Shown: one piece after another, positions 41,705 through 50,863 of the stretch
Position numbering within the stretch: position 1 is the stretch's first letter
How the letters are laid out: every line of letters starts with the position of its first letter
Assembly (NCBI GenBank): GCA_035494015.1
Contig: DATJHJ010000058.1
Coordinates: 1-64,000 of the forward strand
From: CADCTB01 sp035494015
GTDB lineage: Bacteria; Actinomycetota; Acidimicrobiia; Acidimicrobiales; AC-14
DNA: 64,000 nt
Direction of reading: 5' to 3'
The notes under the pieces: generated by a model
Seen by the model: the letters and a program-made list of their open reading frames with translations, nothing else
Told to the model about the DNA's origin: nothing
Databases searched by the model: none
Made by a program: the position numbers and the translations under genes

Positions 41705-43294
41705 GTGGAGGATCTGACCGAGGCGCCCGCCTCCGAACGCGTCGTCGCCCCGGCCGGGACGCCCCGGCCCGCCCGGCCCTCGCCCGCGCCCACGCCCTGG
41801 CCGGCGCTGGCCGTGGGTTTCGTCGTCGCCCTGGGCGTGGTTGTGCGGTTCGCCACGGTCTCGGCCCTGTGGCTGGACGAAGCCCAGACGGTGGCCATCG
41901 CCAAGGTCCCGCTCCGCCAGCTCCCCGAGGCCCTGCGCCACGACGGCGCCCCGCCGCTGTTCTACGTGCTCCTGCACGGCTGGATCCGGGTGTTCGGCGA
42001 CTCGAACCTCTCGGTCCGGTTCCTTCCCGGCCTGTTCGCGGTGGCCGCCCTGCCGCTGATGTGGCTGGCCGGCCGCCGGGTCGGGGGCCGGCCCGTGGCC
42101 TGGGCCGCCCTCGTCCTCCTGGCCGCCTCGCCCTTCGCCGTCCGCTACGCCACCGAGACCCGCATGTACTCGATGGTGGCCTTCCTGGTCCTGGTCGGGT
42201 ACCTGGCCACCCGGGAGCTGCTGGACCGGCCGCGGTCCCGGCGGGCCGCGGTGGGCGTGGGCGCGGTGACGGCCGCGCTGCTGCTGTCGCACTACTGGTC
42301 GCTGTACCTGCTGGCGGTGGTGGGCGCCATCTTCGCGGCCCTGGCCCTGCGGGGGCCGTCGCCGGCCCGGGAGGGGGCGCGGCGGGGCCTGCTGGCCATG
42401 GCCGTGGGTGCCTTGCTCTTCGTACCGTGGGTGCCGTCGTTCCTGTACCAGCTGGCCCACACCGGCACCCCGTGGGGCGGCAGCGGCCGGCTGCGCAACA
42501 TGATCGACACCGTCTTCGCCTTCTCCAGCGGCTACTGGGACCCCGGGCTCGTGCTCGGCATGCTGACCTACGCCCTCATCGCCCTGGCGCTGCTCGGCCG
42601 GGGGGTCGACAACCGCCGCATCGAGCTCGACCTGCGGACCCGGCCGGGGGGCCGCCACCTGGCCATCGCCGGGTTCGGCACCCTGGCCGTGGCCATCCTG
42701 GCCACCGTGGCCGGCGGCTCGGCCTTCGCCGTGCGCTACGCCGCCGTCCTGTTCCCGATGATCGTCCTGCTGGCCGCCCTCGGGATCACGGTGTTCCTCG
42801 ACCGCCGGGTGCGCTACGGCCTGCTCGCCGCCGCCGTGGTGTTCGGCTTCTGGGGCATCGCCCCCAACGTCTTCGGCGACCGGACCTCGGCCCCCCGAGT
42901 GGCGGCGGCGCTGAAGGCCGGCGTGCGGGCGGGCGACGTGGTGGCCTACTGCCCGGACCAGCTGGGCCCGTCGGTCAGCCGGCTCCTGCCCGCCGCCTTC
43001 CCGGCCGACCAGCTCACCTTCCCCCGCCGCACCGGCCCCCAGCTGGTCGACTGGGTCGACTACGCGGCCACCAACAAGGCCGCCGACCCCACCGCCTTCG
43101 CCAACCTGCTCCTCGACAAGGCCGGTCGTACGGGCACGGTCTGGGTGGTCTGGGCCCCCGGCTACCGGACGTTCAAGGACAAGTGCCAGGGCATCCTCGG
43201 CACCCTGGACCTGGCCCGCCGGGACAACAACCGGCCGGTCAAGCTGCCGAAGAACTTCGAGCACCCCGGCCTGATCCGCTTCCCCCCGACGTAA
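41705..43294 (+). CDS. GT39-like (PMT/ArnT-type) membrane glycosyltransferase
   Basis: A 529-residue membrane protein with about 12 helices. The first extracytoplasmic loop has ALWLDEAQTVAIAK with the Asp-Glu pair typical of protein O-mannosyl and ArnT-like transferases. RYATETRMYSMVAFLVL matches the conserved Arg-rich loop. It would move a sugar from a polyprenyl carrier to an acceptor outside the membrane. Neighbouring phosphomannomutase and isomerase genes supply mannose precursors, and several exported proteins in the window have Thr-rich tails that could be acceptors (inference). Confidence 0.85.
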   Translation: MEDLTEAPASERVVAPAGTPRPARPSPAPTPWPALAVGFVVALGVVVRFATVSALWLDEAQTVAIAKVPLRQLPEALRHDGAPPLFYVLLHGWIRVFGDSNLSVRFLPGLFAVAALPLMWLAGRRVGGRPVAWAALVLLAASPFAVRYATETRMYSMVAFLVLVGYLATRELLDRPRSRRAAVGVGAVTAALLLSHYWSLYLLAVVGAIFAALALRGPSPAREGARRGLLAMAVGALLFVPWVPSFLYQLAHTGTPWGGSGRLRNMIDTVFAFSSGYWDPGLVLGMLTYALIALALLGRGVDNRRIELDLRTRPGGRHLAIAGFGTLAVAILATVAGGSAFAVRYAAVLFPMIVLLAALGITVFLDRRVRYGLLAAAVVFGFWGIAPNVFGDRTSAPRVAAALKAGVRAGDVVAYCPDQLGPSVSRLLPAAFPADQLTFPRRTGPQLVDWVDYAATNKAADPTAFANLLLDKAGRTGTVWVVWAPGYRTFKDKCQGILGTLDLARRDNNRPVKLPKNFEHPGLIRFPPT

Positions 43295-43310
43295 GCCGGG
43301 GGCGGGGGGT

Positions 43311-44855
43311 TCAGCTCACCGGCTTGTGGACCGGATGGTCCTCCGGGTAGTGGGCCCGGGGGATGACCGGGGCGTCGCGGCCCGTGCCGCGCGAGCCCGA
43401 CCGGTGCGACTCCTCGTGGTACTCCTCCTCGACGTTGACGCTCCACACGTCGTGGGTCGAGCCGGTGGCGATGTTCTCGGCCGTGAGCATGGCCGTGTAC
43501 ATGGAGTGGTCCTGGTTGTTGTAGCGGTGCATGCCGTTGCGCCCCACGGGGTGGACGTTCGGGGCGCAGTCGTCCAGCCAGTCGACGATGCGGGCCACGT
43601 TGGCCTTGTAGTGCTCGTCGTAGAACGGGTACGCCTTGGGCATGCGCACGACGTAGCCGGCCTCCACCTTCGACGGGTCGACCAGGTTCAGGATCCCCAG
43701 CTCCCGCTTGCCCTGCTCGATCAGCTCCTCGTCGGGCTTGTCCCACGTCTCGTCGCCTTCGAACACGAAGAACTCCAGGCCCAGGCAGGTCCGGCCCTCC
43801 TTGATGAGGTAGGGCGACCACGAGCCGAAGTTCTGGATGCGCCCCACCTGCACCGCCTTGGCGTGGACGTAGATCCAGTTGTCCGGGAAGCTGTACTTCT
43901 CCGGCACGACCAGGGCGACGGTGATGAAGTCCCGGTAGCGCAGGTCGTCGGCCGCCTTGAAGGCCCGGGCCGACGGGGGCGGGTCGAAGGCCTTGAGCAG
44001 CTGGGAGATCGGCATGGACGAGATGACGTGGTCGCAGGGGTACTCGGTGCGGGTGCCGTCCCGCCCCTCGGCGACCACGGCGACGGCCCGCCCCCCCTCG
44101 TGGCGGATGCCGACCACCCGCGTCTCCATCAGCACGGTGCAGCCCTTGGCCTCGACCAGGTCGCGGCACCGCTCCCACATCATCCCGGGCCCGTACTTGG
44201 GGTACTGGAACTCCTCGATGAGGGAGGTGATCTCCTTCTGGTTCCGCTTGGGCAGCAGGGCGTTGACCACCGCGTTCCACAAGGAGAGGTTCTTGATGCG
44301 CTGGGCGGCGAAGTCGGCCGGCAGCTTGTTGACCGGGACCCCCCACAGTTTCTCGTTGTAGGTCTTGAAGAAGTGCTTGTAGAGGCGCCAGCCGAAGCGG
44401 GCGACGATCCAGCCCTCCAGGGTCGACTGGTCCTTCGGCGGGCGGATGCGGGCCCACACGTAGGACATCACGCACAGGAACGCCTCCCAGACGCCCAGGT
44501 TCTTCAGGGCGTTGGAGGCCTTCAGGGGGTAGTCGTAGTACTTGCCCTCGTAGTAGATGCGGCTCATCCGGGGCCGCAGCATGAAGTCCTCGTCGGGGAG
44601 CACCTCGTGCCAGAACGCCTCCACCTCCTTCACCTTGGTGAAGAAGCGGTGGCCGCCGATGTCGAACCGCCAGCCGTCGCGCTCGACGGTGCGGCTGATC
44701 CCGCCCACGACCGAGTCCGCTTCGAGGACGGTGGAGGTGATGCCGTACCGGGTGACCAGCTCGTATGCGGCGGTGAGCCCGGCGGGCCCGGCGCCGATGA
44801 TCACGACCTTCGGGGGCTCCGGTGCGGGCGCGGGCGTGGCAGGGGCGTCCGTCAT
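43311..44855 (-). CDS. FAD-dependent oxidoreductase, UDP-galactopyranose-mutase-like
   Basis: A 514-residue flavoprotein with the dinucleotide motif VVIIGAGPAGLTAAYEL and the following VLEADSVVGGISRTVERDGWRFDIGGHRFFTKVKEVEAFW, shared by UDP-galactopyranose mutases and amine-oxidase-like proteins. PRMSRIYYEGKYYDYPLKASNALKNLG and HRYNNQDHSMYTAM also fit mutase-type nucleotide-sugar enzymes. The exact substrate is uncertain. It is convergent with the GT39-like gene and upstream of GT2 on the opposite arm, forming an envelope-glycan cluster. Confidence 0.85.
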   Translation of the reverse strand: MTDAPATPAPAPEPPKVVIIGAGPAGLTAAYELVTRYGITSTVLEADSVVGGISRTVERDGWRFDIGGHRFFTKVKEVEAFWHEVLPDEDFMLRPRMSRIYYEGKYYDYPLKASNALKNLGVWEAFLCVMSYVWARIRPPKDQSTLEGWIVARFGWRLYKHFFKTYNEKLWGVPVNKLPADFAAQRIKNLSLWNAVVNALLPKRNQKEITSLIEEFQYPKYGPGMMWERCRDLVEAKGCTVLMETRVVGIRHEGGRAVAVVAEGRDGTRTEYPCDHVISSMPISQLLKAFDPPPSARAFKAADDLRYRDFITVALVVPEKYSFPDNWIYVHAKAVQVGRIQNFGSWSPYLIKEGRTCLGLEFFVFEGDETWDKPDEELIEQGKRELGILNLVDPSKVEAGYVVRMPKAYPFYDEHYKANVARIVDWLDDCAPNVHPVGRNGMHRYNNQDHSMYTAMLTAENIATGSTHDVWSVNVEEEYHEESHRSGSRGTGRDAPVIPRAHYPEDHPVHKPVS

Positions 44856-44886
44856 GGGATGCGCAGCAGCGTACCCGCCCGTCCCC

Positions 44887-45600
44887 TCAGGTCCGTTCGC
44901 GCCACAGGGTGACCCGCAGCTTGACCAGGTTGGCCATGGTCCGGGGGATCCGCCGGGCGATGGAGCTGCGCGACGGCCGCAGCTCCTGCACCACGACCGG
45001 CACCTCGCCGGAGCGCAACCCCGCCCGCTCGGCCCGCAGGATGAGCTCGGTGTCGAACAGGTCGGTGCCGAACTTGCACGCCTCGGCGAGGGGGACCAGC
45101 GGCTCGCGCCGCAGGACCTTCATGCCGTGGGTGTCGGACACGCCCAGGCCGAAGCCGACCTTCAAGATGGTGGAGAAGACCAGGGTGACCATGCGCCGGG
45201 GCCACGGTCGGGTGTCCAGCGCCCCCTCGCCCCGCTTGGAGCCGACCACCACCGCCGGCCCGCCGGGGCCGTCCATGAGCGCCACCGCCCGGTCGAGGAA
45301 GGCCAGGTCGTAGTAGTCGACGTCGAAGAAGGCGGCCACCTCCCCCCGGGCGGCCAGGAAGCCCATGCGCAGGGCCTTGCCGTAGTCGGGGACCCCCAGC
45401 GACAGGACCCGCAGCTCGGGGAACTCAGTGCCCAGGGCCTTGGCCGCGTCGGCGGTGGCGTCCGTGGAGCCGTTCTCGACCACGATGACCTCGAACTCGC
45501 CCCCGCGCGCCCGCATCCCCTCGGCCACGTCGCGCACGGCCCCGGCGATGAACGGCTCCTCGTCGTGCGCAGGCATCACCACCGTAATCACGCCCGACAT
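44887..45600 (-). CDS. Family 2 glycosyltransferase (DPM1/GT2-like)
   Basis: A 237-residue GT-A enzyme. The N-terminus is VITVVMPAHDEEPFI; VIVVENGSTDATADAA and AAFFDVDYYDLAFLDRAV contain the metal-binding acidic residues. There is no transmembrane segment. It could make polyprenyl-phosphate sugar for the GT-C enzymes nearby. It is divergent from the phosphomannomutase gene with only 24 bp between starts. Confidence 0.87.
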   Translation of the reverse strand: MSGVITVVMPAHDEEPFIAGAVRDVAEGMRARGGEFEVIVVENGSTDATADAAKALGTEFPELRVLSLGVPDYGKALRMGFLAARGEVAAFFDVDYYDLAFLDRAVALMDGPGGPAVVVGSKRGEGALDTRPWPRRMVTLVFSTILKVGFGLGVSDTHGMKVLRREPLVPLAEACKFGTDLFDTELILRAERAGLRSGEVPVVVQELRPSRSSIARRIPRTMANLVKLRVTLWRERT

Positions 45601-45624
45601 CCTGGCCCAACTAGGGTCAGGGCG

Positions 45625-46968
45625 GTGCTGATGCTGGATTCCATCTTCAAGGCGTACGACATCCGGGGCGTCGTCCCCGACCAACTGGACGCTGAGCTGG
45701 CCCGGGCCGTGGGCGCCGCCTTCGCCCGGTTCACGGGCGCCCCCCGCATCCTGGTGGGTCGCGACATGCGCCGGTCGGGCGTCGAACTGACCGCCGCGTT
45801 CGCGGACGGGGCCATGTCGCAAGGGGCGGACGTGGTCCACCTGGGCCTCATCTCCACCGACCTGGCGTACTACGCCGCCGGTTCCCAGGCCGCCCCGGCG
45901 GCCATGTTCACCGCCTCCCACAACCCGGCCAAGTACAACGGGATCAAGCTGTGCCTGGCCGGCGCCCGCCCGGTCGGCCAGGACACCGGGCTGGCCGACA
46001 TCAAGAAGATGGTCGCCGAGGGCGGCCCCCCGCCGCACCCCGGCGCCGTCGGCCACGTGTCCGAGCTGAACCTGCTCGACGACTACGCCGCCCACGTGCG
46101 GTCCTTCGTCGACGTGACCGCGCTGCGCCCCCTCAAGGTGGTGGCCGACACCGCCAACGGGATGGGCGGCCTGGTCGCCCCGGCCGTGTTCAACGGCCTG
46201 CCGTTCGACCTGGAGATCCTGTTCGCCGAGCTGGACGGGACCTTCCCCAACCACCCGCCGGACCCCATCAACCCGGAGAACCTCAAGGCCCTCCAGGCCC
46301 GGATCCTGGAGGTGGGCGCCGATGTCGGCCTGGCCTTCGACGGCGACGCCGACCGGGTCTTCCTCATCGACGAGAAGGCCCAGCCGCTGTCGGGGTCGAC
46401 CACCACGTCGTTCGTGGCCAAGGCCATCCTGGCCAAGAACCCCGGGGCGGCGGTGATCTACAACCTGATCTGCTCCAAGGCCGTCCCCGAGATCGTCGAG
46501 GAGAACGGCGGGCGCCCGATCCGCACCCGCGTCGGCCACTCGTTCATCAAGGCGGTCATGGCCGAGACCGACGCCGTTTTCGGCGGGGAGCACTCGGGCC
46601 ACTACTACTTCCGGGACAACTACCGGGCCGACTCCGGCCTGATTGCCACCATGTTCGTGTTGGAGGAGCTGTCGCGGGTGCCCGAGCCGCTGTCCGAGCT
46701 GCGCAAGCCGCTGGAGCGCTACGCCGACTCCGGGGAGGTCAACGTCGAGGTCGCCGACCCGGCCGGCACCGTGGACAAGGTGGCCGCCGCCTTCCCCGAC
46801 GCCAAACAGGAGCGGGAGGACGGGCTGACCGTCGACCTGGGAGACTGGTGGTTCAACGTGCGCCCCTCGAACACCGAGCCGCTGCTGCGGGTCAACCTGG
46901 AGGCGCCCGACCCCGCGTCGTGCCAGGCCCACCTCGCCGAGGTCCTGGCCGTCGTCAAGGAGGCGTGA
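45625..46968 (+). CDS. manB: Phosphomannomutase/phosphoglucomutase
   Basis: A 447-residue alpha-D-phosphohexomutase that interconverts hexose 6- and 1-phosphates. It has IFKAYDIRGVVPDQL, the phosphoserine loop MFTASHNPAKYNGIK, the metal site AFDGDADRVFLID, the sugar loop GGEHSGHYYFRDNY and the phosphate loop VRPSNTEPLLRVN. The GTG at 45625 has TAGGGT seven bases upstream; ATG 45631 is the alternative. Its stop overlaps the next ATG. With the downstream isomerase it makes mannose-1-phosphate for GDP-mannose. Confidence 0.94.
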   Translation: MLMLDSIFKAYDIRGVVPDQLDAELARAVGAAFARFTGAPRILVGRDMRRSGVELTAAFADGAMSQGADVVHLGLISTDLAYYAAGSQAAPAAMFTASHNPAKYNGIKLCLAGARPVGQDTGLADIKKMVAEGGPPPHPGAVGHVSELNLLDDYAAHVRSFVDVTALRPLKVVADTANGMGGLVAPAVFNGLPFDLEILFAELDGTFPNHPPDPINPENLKALQARILEVGADVGLAFDGDADRVFLIDEKAQPLSGSTTTSFVAKAILAKNPGAAVIYNLICSKAVPEIVEENGGRPIRTRVGHSFIKAVMAETDAVFGGEHSGHYYFRDNYRADSGLIATMFVLEELSRVPEPLSELRKPLERYADSGEVNVEVADPAGTVDKVAAAFPDAKQEREDGLTVDLGDWWFNVRPSNTEPLLRVNLEAPDPASCQAHLAEVLAVVKEA

Positions 46969-47207
46969 TGGCGCTCGACCCGCTGCTGCTCGACATCCTG
47001 GCCTGCCCGGAGGACAAGGGGCCGCTCCTCTACTTCGCCGACGAGGACGCCCTCTACAACCCGCGGCTGCACCGCCGCTACGCCATCCGCGACGGGATCC
47101 CGGTCATGCTCATCGAGGAGGCCGAGACGGTGTCCGACGAGGAGCACGCCCGGCTCACGGCCAAGGCCGAGGCCGACGGCATCCGCCCGACCTTCGAGGC
47201 GTCTTGA
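46968..47207 (+). CDS. Trm112/UPF0434-like small protein
   Basis: A 79-residue protein: LLLDILACPEDKGPLLYFADEDALYNPRLHRRYAIRDGIPVMLIEEAETVSDEEHARL is the Trm112/YcaR pattern, including the ACP and DGIPVML blocks. Members activate methyltransferases or serve in cell-envelope gene clusters. It retains only one cysteine of the zinc-ribbon set. It is translationally coupled to both neighbours (TGATG before it; TTGA after it), so it probably works with the mutase/isomerase pair. Confidence 0.9.
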   Translation: MALDPLLLDILACPEDKGPLLYFADEDALYNPRLHRRYAIRDGIPVMLIEEAETVSDEEHARLTAKAEADGIRPTFEAS

Positions 47208-48283
47208 CTGCAGTGACCGAGACGGAGCCGTTCGTCGACAGCGAAGGGATGCTCGACGCCACTCTGGCCCTGCCCGAGCAGGTCGCCGCCGCCGCCGAGG
47301 GGGCCCGGGGCCTGGAAGACCTTCCCGACCGGGAGGAGATCGAGCAGGTCGTCGTCCTCGGCATGGGCGGCAGCGGGATCGCCGGCGACGTGCTGATGGC
47401 CGCCGCCGGGCCGTACCTGCCCCTGCCCGTGCTGGTCTTCCGCAGCTACCACGTGCCCGCCTTCGTCGACGAGGGGACGCTGGTGTTCGCCATCTCGTTC
47501 TCCGGCGACACCGAGGAAACGGTCGAAGCGGTGACCGCGGCGGCGCTGCAGGGCGCCCGGGTGGTGGCGGTGACGCGCGGCGGCGAGCTGGGCCACCTGG
47601 CCGAGTCGTGGGGGGTGCCGATGATCGGCGTCCCCGACGACATCCCCCAGCCCCGCGCCGGCCTCGGCGCCCTGGCCATCCCGCCCCTCGTCGTGCTGGA
47701 GGAGATCGGCCTGTTCCCGGGGGCGACCTACTGGATCGACGCCGCCGTCGCCCAGCTCAAGGCCCGGCGGGACCAGCTGGCCAAGCCCGAGAACATCGCC
47801 CAGCAGCTGGCCCGCCGCATCGGGCGGACCATGCCGCTGATCCACGGCGGCGGGGGCCTGGGGGCGGTGGCCGCCCAGCGGTGGAAGACCGACGTCAACG
47901 AGAACGCCAAGTGCCCGGCGTTCTGGAACATGCAGTCCGAGCTGTGCCACAACGAGATCTCGGGCTGGGGCCAGCACGGCGACCTGACCCGCCAGATGTT
48001 CACCCTCGTCAACCTGCGCCATGACTTCGAGCACCCGCAGGTGATGCACCGCTTCAACCTCACCGCCGAGATGCTCGACGAGGTCGTCTCCTCGGTGGAG
48101 GAGGTCCAGGCCGAAGGGGAGGGCGAGCTGGCCCAGCTCCTCGACCTCATCCTCGTCGGTAACGTCACGTCGCTGCACATGGCCTTCCAGGAAGGCGTGG
48201 ACCCGGGCCCGATCCCGGCCCAGGAACAGATGAAGAGCGCCCTGGCGACCGCCGCGGGCGAAGATCAAGGAGCTCCCGAATGA
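47204..48283 (+). CDS. Bifunctional phosphoglucose/phosphomannose isomerase (SIS domains)
   Basis: A 359-residue two-SIS-domain isomerase. VVVLGMGGSGIAGDVLMAA and LVFAISFSGDTEETVEAV form the first sugar-phosphate site; the second domain has MPLIHGGGGLGAVAAQRWKTDVNENAKCPAFWNMQSELCHNEISGW with the catalytic Glu and His residues. It converts fructose-6-P, glucose-6-P and mannose-6-P. The start is the TTG at 47204, overlapping the Trm112 stop; a GTG at 47213 is the alternative. Its end overlaps ahcY by 4 bp. Confidence 0.92.
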   Translation: MTAVTETEPFVDSEGMLDATLALPEQVAAAAEGARGLEDLPDREEIEQVVVLGMGGSGIAGDVLMAAAGPYLPLPVLVFRSYHVPAFVDEGTLVFAISFSGDTEETVEAVTAAALQGARVVAVTRGGELGHLAESWGVPMIGVPDDIPQPRAGLGALAIPPLVVLEEIGLFPGATYWIDAAVAQLKARRDQLAKPENIAQQLARRIGRTMPLIHGGGGLGAVAAQRWKTDVNENAKCPAFWNMQSELCHNEISGWGQHGDLTRQMFTLVNLRHDFEHPQVMHRFNLTAEMLDEVVSSVEEVQAEGEGELAQLLDLILVGNVTSLHMAFQEGVDPGPIPAQEQMKSALATAAGEDQGAPE

Positions 48284-49545
48284 CCGACCAGGTGTCGCAC
48301 GACATTGCCGACCCCGCCCTCGCCGAGCTCGGCCGCCAGCGCATCGCCTGGGCCGACAGCCACATGCCGGTGCTGACCAGCATCCGCGAGCGCTTCGCCA
48401 AGGAGCGGCCGCTGGAGGGCGTGACCATCGGCGCCTGCCTGCACATCACGACGGAGACGGCCAACCTGCTCCGCACCCTCCGCGACGGCGGGGCCACCGT
48501 GGTCGCCTGCGCCTCCAACCCCCTCTCGACCCAGGACGACGTGGCCGCCTCGCTGGCCCTGCACGAGGGGATCGCCACCTTCGCCATCAAGGGCGAGGAC
48601 ACCGAGACCTACTTCCGCCACATCGACGCCGTGCTCGACGCCCGCCCCCAGATGACCATGGACGACGGCTGCGACCTGGTCTCCCGCCTCCACCGCGAGC
48701 GCCCCGAGCAGGTGGCCGACGTCCTGGCCGGCACCGAGGAGACCACCACCGGGGTCATCCGCCTGCGGGCCATGGAGGCCGACAACGCCCTCAAGTTCCC
48801 GATCGTCGCCGTCAACGACGCCGACACCAAGCACATGTTCGACAACCGCTACGGCACCGGCCAGTCGACCCTGGACGGGGTCATCCGGGCCACCAACGTG
48901 CTGCTGGCCGGCAAGACCCTGGTCGTGGCCGGCTACGGCTACTGCGGCAAGGGCGTCTCGGACCGGGGTCGGGGGATGGGCGCCAACGTGATCGTGTGCG
49001 AGGTCGACCCCCTGCGGGCCCTGGAGGCGGTCATGGACGGCTTCCGGGTCATGCCCATGGCCGAGGCGGCCCGCATCGGCGACATCTTCATCACCGTGAC
49101 CGGCGACCGCGACGTCCTGCGCACCGAGCACTTCCAGGTCATGAAGGACGGGGCCATCCTGGCCAACTCCGGGCACTTCGACATCGAGATCGACCTCGAG
49201 GCCCTGGCCAAGATGTCGTCCGAGCGGCGCATGGCCCGGGCCATGGCCGAGGAGTACCTGGTCGACGGCAAGCGCATCCTCGTCATCGCCGAGGGCCGCC
49301 TGGTCAACCTGGGCGCGGCCGAGGGCCACCCCGCGGCCGTCATGGACATGAGCTTCGCCAACCAGGCCCTGGCCGCCGAGTGGGTCCTGGCCCAGAAGGG
49401 CGCCCTGGAGCCCAAGGTCTACGACGTCCCCCACGACATCGACGCCGAGATCGCCCGCCTCAAGCTGGAGACCATGGGCGTGGTCATCGACACCCTGACC
49501 CCCGAGCAGGTCGAGTACCTGAGCAGCTGGACCGTCGGCACCTGA
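48280..49545 (+). CDS. ahcY: S-adenosylhomocysteinase
   Basis: A 421-residue enzyme that splits S-adenosylhomocysteine into adenosine and homocysteine, regenerating methylation capacity. DIADPALAELGRQRIAWADSHMPVL, CLHITTETANLLRTL, ACASNPLSTQDDVAA, the NAD-binding VAGYGYCGKGVSDRGRGMGANVIV and ILANSGHFDIEID are all present. It lacks the ~40-residue insertion of longer bacterial and plant forms. Its ATG overlaps the isomerase stop (ATGA). Structured repeat B copy 2 follows the stop. Confidence 0.97.
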   Translation: MTDQVSHDIADPALAELGRQRIAWADSHMPVLTSIRERFAKERPLEGVTIGACLHITTETANLLRTLRDGGATVVACASNPLSTQDDVAASLALHEGIATFAIKGEDTETYFRHIDAVLDARPQMTMDDGCDLVSRLHRERPEQVADVLAGTEETTTGVIRLRAMEADNALKFPIVAVNDADTKHMFDNRYGTGQSTLDGVIRATNVLLAGKTLVVAGYGYCGKGVSDRGRGMGANVIVCEVDPLRALEAVMDGFRVMPMAEAARIGDIFITVTGDRDVLRTEHFQVMKDGAILANSGHFDIEIDLEALAKMSSERRMARAMAEEYLVDGKRILVIAEGRLVNLGAAEGHPAAVMDMSFANQALAAEWVLAQKGALEPKVYDVPHDIDAEIARLKLETMGVVIDTLTPEQVEYLSSWTVGT

Positions 49546-49547
49546 CC

Positions 49548-49648
49548 GCCCGGGTGCCGGTGCCCGCCCTCCGGCTCGCCGGTGGGGCAGGGGCCCCCAC
49601 CGGCACGCGGCGGGCGTGGTCCGTAGGACCCGGGTGCCCGCCGCCAGA
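49548..49648 (-). repeat. Structured repeat B, copy 2 (inverted orientation)
   Basis: Read on the minus strand this begins GGCGGCGGGCACCC (49645-49632), like copy 1, then GGTCC-TAC-GGACC and CCGGTGGGG-7 nt-CCCCACCGG. Relative to copy 1, the C-G pair in the second stem has become T-A with pairing kept. The far end is diverged. It lies between ahcY and comF. Confidence 0.75.
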
Positions 49649-49682
49649 AGCACTGTCCTACCCCCTTCGTAGTCTTTCGCGG

Positions 49683-50315
49683 GTGCTCATCCCCACCGCC
49701 TGCCCGGTGTGCGGGGCGACGGGGCCGGCGCCCTGTGCCGGCTGCGCCGCCCTGCTCCAGCGCGCTCCCTCGCTGCCGGCGCCGGCGGGGGTCGACCGCT
49801 GCGCCGCCCTGCTGGCCTACGACGGGGCGGGCCGGGAGCTGGTGGCCCGGCTGAAGTACCGCAACGCCCGCAGCTCGGTCCCGTTCCTGGCCCGGGGCAT
49901 GGCCGCCATCGTCGACGGTCCCGCCGACGTGGTCACCTGGGCGCCGACCACGCCGGCGCGCCTGCGGGAGCGGGGGTTCGACCAGGCGCAACTGCTGGCC
50001 CGGGCCGTCGCCCGCCAGCTGGGGCTGCCGTGCCCGCGGCTGCTGCGGCGGCGGCCTGGGCCGGGCCAGACCGGCCGGGACGCCGTCGCCCGGTACGAGG
50101 GGCCGGCGTTCGCCGCTCGCCGCGCCCTCGACGGCCTGACCGTCCTGGTGGTGGACGATGTCGTCACCACGGGCGCCACCGTCGCCGCCGCGGCCCGGAC
50201 GCTGCGCGACGCGGGAGCGGCCGGCGTCTCGGTGGTTGCCGCGGCCCGGACCCCACCGCGTCGCCGGCACGTACACTCGGCCATGGTCGACAGCAGGAGC
50301 GAACCATGGAAGTGA
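49683..50315 (+). CDS. ComF-family phosphoribosyltransferase-like protein
   Basis: A 210-residue protein: N-terminal zinc-ribbon-like CPVCGATGPAPCAGCAALL, then DRCAALLAYDGAGRELVARLKYRNARS, WAPTTPARLRERGFDQAQLLARAVA and the PRPP-binding motif TVLVVDDVVTTGATVAAAA. In naturally competent bacteria ComF helps DNA uptake; in actinobacteria the role is unclear. GTG start. It overlaps the hpf gene by 10 bp, although hpf has a separate -10-like TACACT inside comF. Confidence 0.92.
   Translation: MLIPTACPVCGATGPAPCAGCAALLQRAPSLPAPAGVDRCAALLAYDGAGRELVARLKYRNARSSVPFLARGMAAIVDGPADVVTWAPTTPARLRERGFDQAQLLARAVARQLGLPCPRLLRRRPGPGQTGRDAVARYEGPAFAARRALDGLTVLVVDDVVTTGATVAAAARTLRDAGAAGVSVVAAARTPPRRRHVHSAMVDSRSEPWK
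50272..50277 (+). promoter_or_regulatory. -10-like TACACT upstream of hpf
   Basis: TACACT inside the comF 3' end lies 28 bases before the hpf ATG, which has its own ribosome site (GCAGGAGC). Hibernation factors need growth-phase control, so a separate promoter is plausible. Confidence 0.35.
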
Positions 50316-50863
50316 CCGTGCGGGGTCGCAATGTCGAGGTCACGGAGCGCCTCCGGGGCGCGGCCGAAGAGAAGGTCAGCCGGCTGGCCCGCCACCACGA
50401 GGGGTGGGAGCAGGCCGAGGTCCACTTCTCCGAGGAGCGCAACCCGCGCATCTCGGCCAAGGAGGTGTGCGAGGTCACCCTGCGGGGCCACGGCCGGATC
50501 ATCCGAGCCAAGGCCGCGTCCGCCGACTCCCTGGCCTCGCTCGACCGGGTGGTCGACAAGCTGGAGCACCAGATCGAGAAGCTGAAGAGCCGGCTTATGA
50601 GCCGGACCCATCCGAGACGCCAGCAGGTAGACTCCCCGGGCGGGTCGGACGGCGACGAGGACTCCACCGACGAGGAGCAAGGCCCGGCTCGGATCGTCAA
50701 GACCAAGCAGTTCGACATCAAGCCGATGACGCCGGAGGAGGCGGCCCTGCAGATGGACGTGCTGGGCCACGACTTCTACCTCTTCACCAACGCCGACACC
50801 GGCGTGGCGGCCGTCGTCTACCGCCGCAACGACGGTGATGTCGGACTGATCGACGCCAGCTAG
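50306..50863 (+). CDS. hpf: Long-form ribosome hibernation promoting factor
   Basis: A 185-residue long HPF. The N-terminal domain (~1-100) has MEVTVRGRNVEVTERLRGAAEEKVSRLARHHEG, HFSEERNPRIS and ASLDRVVDKLEHQIEKLKSRL, and binds the 30S decoding region. A charged linker (~100-128) leads to the C-terminal dimerisation domain RIVKTKQFDIKPMTPEEAALQMDVLGHDFYLFTNADTGVAAVVYRRNDGDVGLI, which pairs two ribosomes into 100S particles. Its TAG stop shares a base with the response-regulator GTG (TAGTG). Confidence 0.95.
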   Translation: MEVTVRGRNVEVTERLRGAAEEKVSRLARHHEGWEQAEVHFSEERNPRISAKEVCEVTLRGHGRIIRAKAASADSLASLDRVVDKLEHQIEKLKSRLMSRTHPRRQQVDSPGGSDGDEDSTDEEQGPARIVKTKQFDIKPMTPEEAALQMDVLGHDFYLFTNADTGVAAVVYRRNDGDVGLIDAS

